Below, one piece after another: positions 31,561 to 42,699 of a DNA stretch of 64,000 bases. The notes below the pieces were generated by a model that was given only the letters and a program-made list of their open reading frames with translations, was not told where the DNA came from and ran no database searches. Position 1 is the first letter of the stretch. Each line of letters opens with the position of its first letter. Position numbers and translations under genes: made by a program. Origin of the DNA: Cavia porcellus (Eukaryota > Chordata > Mammalia > Rodentia > Caviidae). The DNA is taken from positions 2,826,001 to 2,890,000 of the forward strand of contig NW_026947544.1 in NCBI RefSeq assembly GCF_034190915.1. The letters are read 5' to 3'.

Positions 31561-32375
31561 CCAGCTCCTCCTCTGCAGACCTATGGCCAGGCGCGGCAGC
31601 TAAACAGGCTGGGCTAGGCTGGTAGTGTGGGTCAGCCCACCTATCGGGAGCTCAGCAGGTCTCCAAGTGAAGCCGGAATGGGGAGGCTGATGTGGAAGCC
31701 TCAAACCCACCTCTCCCCTTCACTGCACCTGGAAGTCTGGGGGAACTCCAGCAGTCTGGGCGGAGATATCCAGAGTCCTCCAGACACGCAGAGAGGCCGG
31801 TGAGGGCACCCCAGATCTGCCCAGCTCCTCCTCTGCAGACCTATGGCCAGGCACGGCAGCTAAACAGGCTGGGCTAGGCTGATAGTGTGGGCCCGCCCAT
31901 CCGTCTGCAGCTCAGCAGGTCTCCAAGTGAAGCCGGAATGGGGAGGCTGATATGGAAGCCTCAAACCCACCTCTCTCCTTCACTGCACCTGGAAGCCTGG
32001 GGGAACTCCAGCAGTCTGGGCGGAGATATCCAGAGTCCTCCAGACACGCAGAGAGGCTGGTGAGGGCACCCCAGATCTGCCCAGCTCCTCCTCTGCAGAC
32101 CTATGGCCAGGCATGGCAGCTAAACAGGCTGGGCTAGGCTGGTAGTGTGGGCCAGCCCACCTATCGGGAGCTCTGCAGGTCTTCAAGTGAAGCTGGAATG
32201 GGGAGGCTGATGTGGAAGCCTCAAACCCACCTCTCCCCTTCACTGCACCTGGAAGTCTGGGGAAACTCCAGCAGTCTGGGCGGAGATATCCAGAGTCCTC
32301 CAGACACGCAGAGAGGCTGGTGAGGGCACCCCAGATCTGCCCAGCTCCTCCTCTGCAGACCTATGGCCAGGCACC
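31561..32375 (-). repeat. L1-C promoter array: 260-bp tandem monomers
   Basis: CCAGCTCCTCCTCTGCAGAC recurs at 31561, 31821, 32081 and 32341, a spacing of exactly 260 bases each time. The units are near-identical and GC-rich, upstream of ORF1 on the minus strand. Such arrays act as RNA polymerase II promoters in mouse L1 (A, Tf, Gf types), so the same role is inferred here. The last unit is cut short at the insertion edge. Confidence 0.96.
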
Positions 32376-34705
32376 AAGAGTAATTCCTAAATAGTTCATT
32401 TTTTTGCTTGCTAATGTGAATAGTCCAGTTTCCCTTATTTCCCTCTCTGTGATTTTGTTGTTCGTGTATAGGAATGCTATTGATTTCTGAGTATTGATTT
32501 TGTATCCAGCCACATTACTGAATTTATTTATTGTATATAAGAGTGTTTCAATGGAGTTTAGGGCGTCTTCTATGTAGAGTATCATGTCATCTGCAAAGAA
32601 TGATAATTTAACTTCTTCTTTTCCTATCTTTACTCCTTTTATTTCTCTTTCTTGCCTAATTGCTCTGGCTAGTACTTCCAGTACTATATTAAATAGGAGT
32701 AGCGATAGAGGACATCCTTGTCTTGTGCCCGATTTTAAAGTAAAGGCTTTCAATTTTTGGCCATTTAGTATGATGCTGGCTGTTGGTTTGTCATAAATGG
32801 CCTTTATTATATTGAGGTAAAGACCATTTATTCCAATTTTCTGTAAAGTTCTTATCATGAATAAATGTTGGACCTTATCGAAGGCTTTTTCTGCATCTAT
32901 AGAAATGATCATGTGATTCTTATTTTTGGCTTTATTGATATGGTGGATTACATTTATTGATTTGCGTATGTTGAACCATCCTTGCATTCCTGGGATGAAT
33001 CGCACTTGGTCATGGTGTATAATCTTCTTGATGATTTGCTGAATCCTATTTGCCAATATTTTATTGAGGATTTTTGCATCTCAGTGTTCATTAGGGAGAT
33101 CGGTCTATAGTTCTCTTTTATAGTTGGGTCTTTCTCAGGTTTTGGTACTAGATTAATATTTGCTTCCAGGAATGACTTAGGAAGGATTGCTTCCCTTTCA
33201 ATTTCATTGAATAGTTTGAGGAGTGTCAGCATTAGGTCTTCTTTGTATTTCTTGTAGAATTCTGCAGTGAATCCATCTGGGCCTGGGCTCTTCTTGGTGG
33301 GTAAGGACTTAATTACATTTTCAAGTTCATTAAAAGAGATTGGGTTATTCAACAGTTTTACATCCTCTTGATCTAGCTTTGGTACTTCATATGCTTCTAA
33401 GAATCTGTCTATTTCTTCTGTGTTATCAAACTTTTGAGAGTAGAGGTTTTCGAAATAGGTGTTGATGATCCTCTGTATTTCTATTGGGTCTGTAGTGATT
33501 TCTCCTTTTTCATTTCTTATTGCATGGATTTGAGCTTTTTCTTCCCTTTTTAAAATAAGGTTGGCTAGGGGCTTATCGGTTTTATTTATTCTTTCAAAGA
33601 ACCAACTCTTTGATTTGTTGATTCTTTGGATTGTTTTCTTATTCTCTATTGCATTGATTTCTCCTCTGATTTTTATAATTTCCTCTCTTCTTTTGGCTTT
33701 GGGCTTGACTTGCTCTTCTTTTTCTAGCTGTTTGAGGTGTAGCATCAAGTTATTTATTTGTATTCGTTCTGTTTTCCTGATGTGGGAACTCAGTGCAATA
33801 AATTTTCCTCTCAGGACGGCTTTCATTGCATCCCACAGATTCCGGTATTTGTATTTTCATTTTCATTTTCTTTTAGGTATTGTTTAATTTCTTCTGTGAC
33901 CCACTGATTGCTCAAGAGTGTGTTATTCAGTTTCCATATGTTTGCGGAATTTTTGCAGTTTCTTTTATCATTAATTTCTAATTTCAGAGCGCTATGATCC
34001 GATAATATGCAAGGGATGATTTCAACTCTTTTGCATTTGCTTAAATATGTTCTGTGAGCTAATATATGGTCTATTTTAGAAAATGATCCATGTACTGCTG
34101 AGAAGAATGTGTATTCTGATGTTGTTGGGTGGAACATTCTGTATATGTCTATCAAACCCATTTGTTCACAGGTGTGATTCAGTTCTGTTATTTCTTTGCT
34201 CATTTTCTGTCTGGTTGATTTGTCCCTTGGTGTCAGTGGTGTATTAAGGTCTCATGTTACAATTGTGTTACTGATAATTTGAGTTTTCATTTCTGTTAAT
34301 AATTGTTTTATATAACTGTGTGCTCTGGAGTTTGGCACGTATATATTTAAGATAGTTATCTCTTCCTCTTGGAGTTTTCCCCTTATGAGTATGTAGTGAC
34401 CTTCTTTGTCCTTTATGGTCATTGTTGGTTTAAAGTTCACGTTGTCTGCAAACAGAATGGCTACTCCTGCCTTTTTTTTGGATTCCTGCTGCATGAAGAA
34501 TTGTTTTCCATCCTTTGACTTTCAGTCTGTGAGTATCCTTCTGGGTTAGATGTGTTTCCTGTAAACAGCATATGGTTGGATTTTGTTTCTTGATCCATTC
34601 TGCTAGTCTGTTTCTTTTGATTGGTGCATTGAGACCATTTACATTAATGGTTATTACTGTTAAATGCTGGTTAATTGTAGGAATGTTATCTCTCTGCTGT
34701 TGCAT
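32376..34705 (-). pseudogene. L1-B ORF2, endonuclease and RT part (broken)
   Basis: The start at 34705 gives the endonuclease opening, but an extra A in a run of eight near 34473 shifts the frame. A second frame (34494-34252) ends at TGA where L1-C reads GGA ('NTIVTGDLN'). Later pieces are 34203-33823 and 33826-32954. A further shift near 33080 (an extra base in 'gcatctcagtgttc') precedes the RT core at 33056-32376, with FADD at 32586-32597. Product non-functional. Confidence 0.9.
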
Positions 34706-34724
34706 CTTTATCTTTCTGTTCTGT

Positions 34725-35777
34725 TTAATTATTTGCTTTGCTTAGTGGTTTTTTCCTTTGTGTATCTAAACTGTCTTTCAATATTTTTTGCAGGGTTGGT
34801 TTGGTGTTCATGAAGTTCTTCAGCTGTTCTTTGTCATGGAAGTATCGTATTGCACCATCTATTTTGAATGATAGTTTTGCAGGATATATCAGTCTTGGTT
34901 GGAAATCATTTTGCTTTAGGATCTGGAATACTTCACTCCATGCTCTTCTTGACTTTATCGTTTGTGCTGAGAAGTGTGCTGTGATTCTGATAGGTTTTCC
35001 TTTATAAGTGATCTGTCTTTTCTCTCTGACAGCTTTTAATAATCTATTCTTGTGCTGGATTTCTGGGATGGTGATTATTTTATATCGGGGTGTAGTTTTA
35101 TTTTGGTTATGACTGTTTGGAGTTCTATATGCTTCACTGATGCTGATGTCAGTTTCTGATCTCATGCTTGGGAAATTTTCAGCTATTACTTCTCCAAATG
35201 TCCTCCTGACATCCTTCATGTTGTCTCCCTCTCTTTCATTAATCCCTATCATTCTTATGTTATTCTTCTTTGCGTCATCTTGCAGTTGTTGAATTTTTGT
35301 TTCCTGATTCCTTGGTATTTTCAAAAGATCTTTCCTTTCCTGTTCACTAGCTGCAATCCTGTCTTCAAGGTCTGAAATTCTATCTTCACTTTCATTAAGG
35401 CAGTTTTTACAACTTTCAGTGGAGTTTTTTATTTCCTGTATATCTCTGTGCATCTGCATTATGTATTCTGTTTGTTTCTTATGTTGCTCATCTAGGGATT
35501 CTATCTTTTTGTTTAGTTCCTCCAATTTTTTATCTGTGTTTTCTTTAGGTATATTTAGAATCTCTTTCATTTCTTTTATCATTTCTTTTTTTATCTGGGA
35601 GATTATTTCGAGTTTGAATTTCTTTAAAGCTTCCTGGAGTTGCATGTCAATATCATTAGCTATTGTGTTCGATATATAAGGTGGATGGGATATATTTTCT
35701 TCTATATACATTGCTCCTAGGGTTCTTTGAGATGGGCTGGAGGTTTGAGGTTGTAATTTGGTCTTTTGTTTTGTCAT
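34725..35777 (-). CDS. L1-B ORF1 protein, intact (350 aa)
   Basis: RNA-binding, nucleic-acid-chaperone protein of LINE-1. It would package its own RNA in cytoplasmic particles. Seen: Ser/Thr-Pro-rich N-terminus (residues 11-20), long heptad-rich coiled coil about 40-165 (trimerisation), RRM about 173-260 beginning 'NNIRMIGINEREGDN', and C-terminal domain about 265-345 with 'KRQITYKGKPIRI' and 'RRAWSEVFQILK'. The ATG at 35777 lies in the expected place after the 5' UTR, and TAA closes at 34725, about 20 bases before ORF2. Length equals the L1-F copy. Its own ORF2 is dead and split, so any protein would act only in trans. Expression is not shown. Confidence 0.9.
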   Translation of the reverse strand: MTKQKTKLQPQTSSPSQRTLGAMYIEENISHPPYISNTIANDIDMQLQEALKKFKLEIISQIKKEMIKEMKEILNIPKENTDKKLEELNKKIESLDEQHKKQTEYIMQMHRDIQEIKNSTESCKNCLNESEDRISDLEDRIAASEQERKDLLKIPRNQETKIQQLQDDAKKNNIRMIGINEREGDNMKDVRRTFGEVIAENFPSMRSETDISISEAYRTPNSHNQNKTTPRYKIITIPEIQHKNRLLKAVREKRQITYKGKPIRITAHFSAQTIKSRRAWSEVFQILKQNDFQPRLIYPAKLSFKIDGAIRYFHDKEQLKNFMNTKPTLQKILKDSLDTQRKKPLSKANN

Positions 35778-35799
35778 TTTCCTATATTTCTGTGTTTCA

Positions 35800-36394
35800 A
35801 GTGTTATTTGAAAGGTTCCTCAGGATCTGTTGAAAATCCCCTTCTATGTTTGCAGCTACTGAGACTCTGGCACCACGCTACCCCCAGCCATTGGGCCTGC
35901 AGAACCAGTGGCCCTCCTCTGCCTGCTCAGAGCTCTGCAGTTCCAGACAAGCTGGGCCTCAGCAAAACTGTTCGCCCACCTGCCCCTTTGAAGCTCCACA
36001 GCTCTTCAATTGCTGCCCGGTTACGGTACTCACCGCAGGCCTCGGTGCCTCAGGATCCTGTGATCCCTCCCTGCATGCAGAGATATCCACAGTCCTCCAG
36101 ACACATGGAGAGGCCGATGCAGGCACCCCAGATCATCCCAGCTCCTTCTCTGTACACTGATGGCTAGGCGTGGCAGCAAAACAGGCTGGGCTCTGGGGAT
36201 AGTGTGGGCCGGCCCACCCGTCGGGAGCTCAGCAGTTCTGCAAGTGCAACCAGGATGGGGAGGCAGATGTAGAGGCCTCAAACCCACCTCTCCCCTTCAC
36301 TGCACCTGGAAGCCTGGAGGGACCCAAAAAGTCTGGGCCAAGATATCCACAGTCCTCCAGACACACAGAGAGGCCAATGAAGGCACCCCAGATC
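35800..36394 (-). repeat. L1-B 5' UTR with about one 260-bp monomer
   Basis: Shares text with the L1-C monomers ('gggagctcagca', 'aatggggaggc'-like, 'cacctctccccttcactgcacctggaag', 'agtcctccagacaca'), so it is the same promoter family with fewer units. It ends at GGCACCCCAGATCT, the same place in the monomer at which the next unit would begin. Confidence 0.85.
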
Positions 36395-36698
36395 TCCTTT
36401 ACTTTCCTTATACTTCATTATACACTTCTTTTTACATCTTTTTTTCAAATAGTCTCATTTCTGATTTTGTATCATTTGTATTAGTTAGAGTCTATGTATC
36501 AGAGCAAATCTTATTTGTCCATATCTGAATTATTTTAATATGAAATATTTAGCTGCTATAGACTTGATTTTATTTTCAAAGCTAAAAAGCTCATTATGAT
36601 ATAAGCAACATTTTCTTTATTGATTAATTTGTTGATAGGGATGTAGCCCATTTCCATTCAAATGCATTGTAAACGACACATTAGTAAACCTGTATGTG
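36395..36698. other. Unassigned AT-rich DNA
   Basis: About 300 bases right of L1-B. I see no gene or recognisable repeat. Confidence 0.4.
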
Positions 36699-36880
36699 CA
36701 GGTTTGACTGGACACATTTGTATACCCAATAGTTGGGAGACTAAAGCAGCAGGATGATCAAGGGTACACAGCCAGACTGGGCTACATAGTGAGTTGAAGT
36801 CCATTCTGAACTACATAGTTAGACACATGAATAAATGAGTGAATGAATGAATGAATAAATAAATATATAAATGGAAGAAT
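36699..36880 (+). mobile_element. B1-like SINE, old
   Basis: 'caatagttgggagactaaagcagcaggatgatcaag' and 'cagccagactgggctacatagtgag' are the 7SL-derived B1 body, in decayed form. It ends in a (GAAT/AAAT)n tail near 36830-36865. Confidence 0.75.
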
Positions 36881-38000
36881 CTGTAATATCCCAAATTTAA
36901 TTTTAAGAGTGTGCTATGAAGTGGTACAGCAGAATGAAAAGAAGGCTCTATAATTAAATTTTTGTGAAATCACAATAGAGACTTTCTTAGTGGCTATACT
37001 AATGTGGATTTTCAAAAGCAAATATGCCCCTTATTCTTATTGGAAATATTGTTTTATTCTGCTGATAACAAGTATTTTAACTGGAGTGAGATTTCTGGAA
37101 TCTTGATTAAGTTTTGCTTTGCATTTATTTCATGTTTAAGAAATTTTAAAGTTTCTTCAAAAAAGTTTCTTCAATTTTTATAATCTTATTTTGGGAAATC
37201 CCTGCTTAATTTATTCATTATTTATTGATTATCTATTTGGCATTTTTTATTTTATGAAACAATAATACGAAATTTCATAATAAAACAATAAAACAATAAT
37301 AGTTTATAACAGGTGTATTGTTGTCTTCAAGTTAAAGTGCAAGACTTAGACAAAAAATAGTCTTTTACAGAGAAAAAATAAACATAATACCAGAAAATAT
37401 TCTTCTTGATACAGTAGAAGTAACAACATAAATGAAAAAAATAGCATAGATGTAAAACTGTTTGAAACAACTGGATACATAATTGGAGGAATGATTTGAA
37501 CTTTTCCTTTTAGTTTTCTGCACTTTATTCATATAGTTTGTGTTTTACATAAGTTAAATCATGCAGTACTTGTATGTGTGACATATTTCACTTAGCCTGT
37601 GTTCTCTAGTTGTTTTAAAAAAATCTTTAAATACTCTGCTAGTTATTGCTTTGTCAGGGTACTCATCCAACATTTTATTTTCAATCTGTAGGCTGTGTTT
37701 TCATTCTTTGTTATTTACATTGATGTAATCACATTTGTCAACTATTATTTCTTGTGTTGCGGGAGGTCATTCTCTATCATCTTGAAATGTTCCTGTTTCT
37801 TAATAGTTTCAAATTTAGATATTATTATTCACTGTTGGATAATTTTGAATTGATTTTTGTACAGGATGATGAGTAGCAATATATTTTCAAAATTCTATAT
37901 AACTATCCAAAATTTTCAAAACCATTTGCTAACACAGGTTGTATTTCTGAATATGTTTCATCTATATCTTAAAAAATCAGATATCTTGCATGTTGTTGCA
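36881..38000. other. Unassigned AT-rich DNA
   Basis: 1.1 kb with no credible coding frame or RNA gene. Short tandem pieces such as 'aaaacaataaaacaataat' near 37285 are low complexity only. Parts near 37620-37870 ('gtactcatccaacattttattttcaatctg') may be very old L1, which I cannot confirm. Confidence 0.4.
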
Positions 38001-38164
38001 TGGTTATTGCATGGGTGTGGGGCAGTTGGAGTAGGCAGGCTTAAGAACCATGGAGCATACATGGGAAGTGCAGGATCATGATTTTAATCCCCAGTATCAA
38101 AACCAAACAAAGAAACAAACAAATAAAAAGTAAAACCAAAGCCAAAACCAAAACAAAATACCCA
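38001..38164 (+). repeat. Possible tRNA-type SINE remnant with A-rich tail
   Basis: 'aggatcatgattttaatccccagtatcaaaacc' resembles the B-box end of an ID-like SINE, followed by an (A/C)-rich tail of about 60 bases (38098-38160). The 5' part is too decayed to align by eye. Confidence 0.4.
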
Positions 38165-38510
38165 AATTACAACTAGCATACCTCACAGATCCAGAGGAAT
38201 CATTCCTAAAATTCATCTGCAATCCGAAGAAACCTAGAATAAGAAAGACAATCCTTGCCAACAATGGCAAGGCATGAGGCATCACAATCTCTGATTTGAA
38301 GTTACATTACCAACTTACTGTGACAAAATAAGCATGGTACTGGGATAAAAACAGACCTCAAGATCAATGGAATAGATTAGAAGATATGACCACAACTACT
38401 AACACATTCAACCACCTTATCTTGGATAAAGGAGCCAAACATGTTTACTGGAAGAATGATAGCCTCTTTAATACATAGTGCTGTAAACTGATTTTCTATA
38501 TGCCAAAACA
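38165..38510 (+). mobile_element. L1 ORF2 fragment (young-family relative)
   Basis: Plus-strand copy of the post-RT segment of ORF2: 'attcctaaaattcatctg', 'cacaatctctgatttgaagtta', 'gatcaatggaatagattagaag' and 'aaaggagccaaacatg' match the same stretch of L1-D, L1-E and the minus-strand copies. It is only about 350 bases and has no 3' end. Confidence 0.85.
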
Positions 38511-39675
38511 TAATTATTGGAATTTTAAATATAAAACATTATTTTAGAACATGAATGAGTTGAATTTTTGTAAAATTTTTAACAGTGATATCACTCAGAT
38601 GAGTGGCTTAAACATCAGACTGTAAAGTTGGCTTCACTGACTTTGTCACTAGAGTGCATTTCTAGTATGGGTTCACATTATGTTAAAGATATTTCTGTAG
38701 TGTGTCTACTGACAACATAATTGTTTGCTGTTACTGAGAGTAAATGTTCAGAAGCAGTATTTAACATTCAACATTTATTCCATTTATCTTGGGTTATTTT
38801 GTAACTGAAATGACTTTATTGTCCCAAGTTTTGAGCTATAAACAGTCCCTAATCATGAAGCAGAATTAAGTTGTTACCAAAGAAAAAATTTCTCTAAACT
38901 TAACTGTAGGAATGGATGGATTAATTTCAAAGAACATTCTGGTATTCTTGTAGTTCTGTGGTGAGCTTGAATGTAGCTCACAGAAAGGCAACAGGGCCAA
39001 TTCCTAAAGTAAACAAATCCAATTTATTAGTGCATCAAAAAGTAATTACAGAAAGTATGACATCACCATCAAGTCTAAGAAAATAAAAGTGTTAAAAGTG
39101 GATAAAGAAATTATTATAAACAAATAAAATAAAAAGAAGACAATATCTGAAGGAAAGCATAAATTAGATAGAATGAAAATTGGACAGTGACAACCACTTG
39201 TCATATAGCCCTTTATAAAATCTAATAAAAGAGAATATCAAATTTAAAACCACCCTAGATAAGTTAGCTATTTAAAGAGAAGCTATTTCAAAATAAAAAA
39301 GATGTTGGAATATATCTTAACAGAAAGGTCTGTTTAAAAATCACTGAAATTAGAGTGTGATTTGGGAAAGAAACACTTGCAGAAAGAAATGAAGAGAAAG
39401 ATCATAGGAAATGAGAGAAGCTGAGTTGAAGAGCAAAGGAGTGAAATAATATCTGATTAAAAGAGGAGTGGAAGAATAAATGAATACAGTAAATTTAATA
39501 TTATAAAATAATGAAAAATCAAAATAATTTAAAAAGAAAATAGAAAAGGATGAATGACTTAAGAAATGGTAGTTAGAAGAAAGAATTATAATTTATGTTT
39601 GGATATCCTGGAAGAAGCACATGTACTCATAGTCATGGATTTTGAAAAATGATTGAATCATGGGGGTTCTTTTTT
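38511..39675. other. Unassigned AT-rich DNA
   Basis: 1.2 kb with no supported gene. 39000-39640 is strongly A-rich on the plus strand (purine-biased), possibly an old L1 tail region, but nothing definite can be named. Confidence 0.4.
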
Positions 39676-39940
39676 TTTTTTTTTAAAGGAAGGGGTGTTT
39701 ATTTAGCTCACAGTTTGTACATGTTTCTGTCCATAATCAGCATGGCAAGGGGATATCACAGAGGAGAAACAGTTCATGGCAGGCAGAAGACAACAAAGAA
39801 ACAAGGAACAGTCATAGTTCTATCTCTTATATTTTATTCAGACTACTTAGGGTGGGTAGCACTCACATCCTAGTGCTCTTGATGCTAGCATTGCACTATG
39901 AGTCACTTCTAGCATTACACACTCTAGCTCCAACCACCTC
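39676..39940 (-). repeat. LTR-like interspersed repeat remnant
   Basis: 'gtttatttagctcacagttt' followed by 'catggcaaggggatatc' and 'ttcatggcaggcagaag' recalls, from memory, a common rodent MaLR-type repeat in reverse orientation. 39876-39938 is an inverted match to 40779-40841. The family call is tentative. Confidence 0.4.
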
Positions 39941-40513
39941 TGACTGATATTTCCATCTCCTTTATTGGAAACTATTCCAAAAGAAGAATAAAAAGTAAAA
40001 ATGCTAACTCTGGCATTGACATCTCTAACCCAGAGCAATAATAGTCTAGATTGAGAAACAAAGATTGAGCAATGGCAGCTGACTGAACAGAGCATAAAAA
40101 GTGCTGACTGAAATGGAAAGTAAAGGCAAGTCAATCTATCAAGCAGAAACCTAAAAAAGGCTTAGAAGTGAGAAATATCAGATACTGCATATACTAAAAA
40201 TATGAGGACTCAAACGCAAGAGAATTGCATCAAAGTTTACATACATAGTGGTTATAAACTCATCTTCTATGGAGAAGCTAAATACAAGAACCTCTTGGCT
40301 CAGTTAACCAGCGTAATAGCACATTAGGGTGAGGTACAAGAAGAAGATGAGGAAATTGATAGCTCATCATTTCTTCCATAACATTGGCACCCAGTCCCAT
40401 ATGCTCCTAAAAAGAGACTAAAAGATACTTTTCTACATAAACTGAAACCTCAGACAAAGGATCTGTTAATCTGAATAGAGGAGTCCTTTAATAAAGAAAG
40501 TAGTTCATGGACT

Positions 40514-40581
40514 GAGAGATATATTTCAGTGGTAGAGAATTTGCCTAGCAGGAACAAGGCCCTAGGTTTGAGCCTTAGAAA

Positions 40582-40612
<31 letters not shown>
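40514..40612 (+). mobile_element. ID-type SINE, old, with (AAAT)n tail
   Basis: 'agatatatttcagtggtagagaatttgcctagcaggaacaaggccctaggtttgagcc' keeps the A box, the anticodon-stem region and the B box of an ID element. The tail is about ten AAAT units (40580-40613). Confidence 0.85.
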
Positions 40613-40719
40613 ATACCTAGGTAGTTAGGCTGGAAGATAACATTAAAGAAATGTTCCTGAAAACATAACAAAAAGCTAATCTATAAACCATAGATGATTT
40701 TGGAATTATCTAGTGTTAT

Positions 40720-40845
40720 AGCTTGAGTCTAGATGTTCCTTCAAAGCTGCCTGTAGTCATGGGGGGGGGGTTCTTAGAGGTGGCTGGAGCTAGAGTGTGT
40801 GATGCCAGAAGTGACTCATAGTGCAATGCTGGCATCAAGAGTTAA
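40720..40845 (+). repeat. LTR-like interspersed repeat remnant
   Basis: 'gtgttatagcttgagtctagatgttccttcaaagctgcctg' resembles the start of MaLR-type LTRs, followed by a G run at 40761-40770 and the segment that is inverted relative to 39876-39938. Family is tentative. Confidence 0.4.
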
Positions 40846-40854
40846 TTTTCATTT

Positions 40855-40972
40855 TCTCAGACAGGGTCTTGCTATATAGTTCAAGCTGAGGGTGGCCTCA
40901 AACTTGGGTTGATCTTCTTGCCTCAGCCTCTAGAGTGTTGGGATTACAGACTATGCCACCATACCCACTTTC
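40855..40972 (-). mobile_element. B1 SINE in reverse orientation
   Basis: 'agacagggtcttgctatatagttcaagctgagggtggcctcaaactt' and 'gcctcagcctctagagtgttgggattacag' are the reverse complement of a B1 body, moderately diverged. Confidence 0.88.
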
Positions 40973-41309
40973 TTATGATGCTGTGGTTTATCTATATCAC
41001 TGGACAGTTTGAGCTATTACTGTTATTGTGACTTGGAAACCTTTTGAATTTTATACAAAGTCCCAGTCACTTTGTACTATTCAAAAATCTGAAGTCATAT
41101 TTGCAGAAAGATAGTTTCTGCTGGATTCTTAGGCAAGTTGCAGTGACTTTACAGTCTGTTGGTATTTTAGAGCAAGCTGTGTCGGTTTCATTTCTGTGTC
41201 CTAAAATGCTCTGTTCTTCATATAAACAGCAGCATAAACAGTTGCTCTCTTCCACCCTGGGAGAAACCATCTCTTATCAGCAGGTATAATGACTCATTCT
41301 CCTGTACAT

Positions 41310-42680
41310 CCTTTTTTAAAAAAATTTTATTTTAGGAAAAGGAAACAAAAGAATACATGGAGATTAAAGAAAAAGGGTAGAAATAATACAAACTTATAGA
41401 AAAACAAAGGGTAAGAAATTGCTGGTTGATAAGTTACACATTGTCATCTTAGAAATAGCTGTTCATGTTATAGAATTAAAGTATTTAGAATGAAATTCAT
41501 AAAGTGACACTACAAACCCTTCTGTTCTATGATCGAACAAAAGCTCAGTAATATGGTTATCAGTCCTACACATTTGTTTTACATCTCAAAGAGGGAAAGA
41601 TTAAATGTATCAAAACAGAACAAAGCAGTTAAAAAACCAATTTAAAGAAATACAGATTTCGCAGCAAGCCCACTGGAGATCTTCATTGTCTATCTAACTG
41701 TCTCTAGTTTCTTACAAACAGTTGTCCCCATCTTCACCCACTTTATATACTCATTGCATATTATAGAACTAATCAAATCATTGGAGGCTTTTTAGGTCCT
41801 CAAGTTCCAAATTAGGGAAGACAATAGTAACTACCATCGCATCTCTCATTCTCTTTGTGATAGCTGTCCCCATCTCTACATAAGCTGAAATTGAACTCAA
41901 GAAACCAGTCCAATGTCATTCTAATCAGCAAACAATAGTATTGCTAGATTTTCTATCATGATGTTACAAAATTAGCCTCAGGTTTCTTAGCGTCTCTTCC
42001 TCAGAGTATCTGTTCATTACATCTTGCATTATATAATCTGTTCCCATAAATAATTAAAAAGAAAAAAAAACCATGTGTGAATTTCTACATATATATCTAT
42101 CCTCTCTGTATTATAGGGAATACCAAGTCATAGCAAGACAGCAAAACAATTTCCTAGAAAAACATGCAATGGATAAGACACATAAGATCACAATATAGAT
42201 GATCTTCTGCAGTTACTATGTTTTCTGTTGTTATTTTCAATAGATTTGACCACAACACTGGCTTATTATAGTTAAATATAGTATCACCTATTTTTATAAA
42301 AACTTAACTTTGACAGCATTGTAGGATTTGAGAGCTGTTACTAATTAATACCAGTATGGATATCCTTTACATTTTGTCATCCTCAGAGTAGTTGCCTCTA
42401 CTTTTAGAGTTGAAACTAACAAGCATACCAATTTCAAATAAAATCAGCCATGGCCAACCCATAGTCTTATGATTCAGGTTCAATTAAGATCAGTCATAGT
42501 AAGACCATGTAAGTATTGTAGGATTTCAGTTTAAGTTAATAGGAAAGTAAGGATAGTTACTATAGTATAACCTGCTATTTTTGGGTCAAGATGTCTGTGC
42601 CCTCAAATCTGACATGAGTGGACAGACCAGTATAAATTAAATTCAAACTAAATATGTCAATAAGACTACTAAAATCATGG
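41310..42680 (-). mobile_element. L1 3' UTR copy, 5'-truncated, old
   Basis: It begins with a T/A-rich stretch and follows the order seen in L1-A, B and C 3' UTRs: 'gggtaagaaattgctggttgataagttacacattgtcatctta', 'tgttctatgatcgaacaaaagctcagtaatatgg', and later 'aggaaagtaaggatagttactatag'. Several blocks are rearranged or duplicated. There is no ORF2 part. Confidence 0.7.
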
Positions 42681-42699
42681 GGGTTCTATATCTCTTGTC

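Larger units (their letters stand above)
25075..32375 (-). mobile_element. Full-length LINE-1 copy L1-C, nested in L1-B
   Basis: Left to right on the plus strand: T run (tail), 3' UTR with A-rich tracts near 25160-25205, ORF2 (26290-30128), ORF1 (30148-31200), 5' UTR core (31201-31560), and just over three 260-bp monomers to 32375. Full length is about 7.3 kb, with target duplications. It is the least damaged full-length L1 in the window: ORF1 has one stop, and ORF2 has one frameshift and two stops. Confidence 0.95.
32376..36394 (-). mobile_element. LINE-1 copy L1-B, 5' part
   Basis: L1-B resumes after L1-C with its copy of AAGAGTAATTCC. Right to left: a 5' UTR with roughly one monomer (36394-35800), ORF1 intact (35777-34725), then ORF2 endonuclease and RT (34705-32376). 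I could not see a clear target duplication for L1-B itself (left flank CCTTTCTTTC, right flank CCTTTACTTTC). Confidence 0.92.

Noticed and set aside
31269..32394. Repeated 60-120-codon frames (proline/serine-rich) in the 260-bp array
   Set aside because: They are the monomer read through in one frame (260 is not a multiple of 3, so each frame resets). They are promoter DNA, not a repeat protein.
22370..36420. Target duplication for L1-B (CCTTTCTTTC against CCTTTACTTTC)
   Set aside because: The match is short, imperfect and made of simple CT sequence, so I do not claim it.
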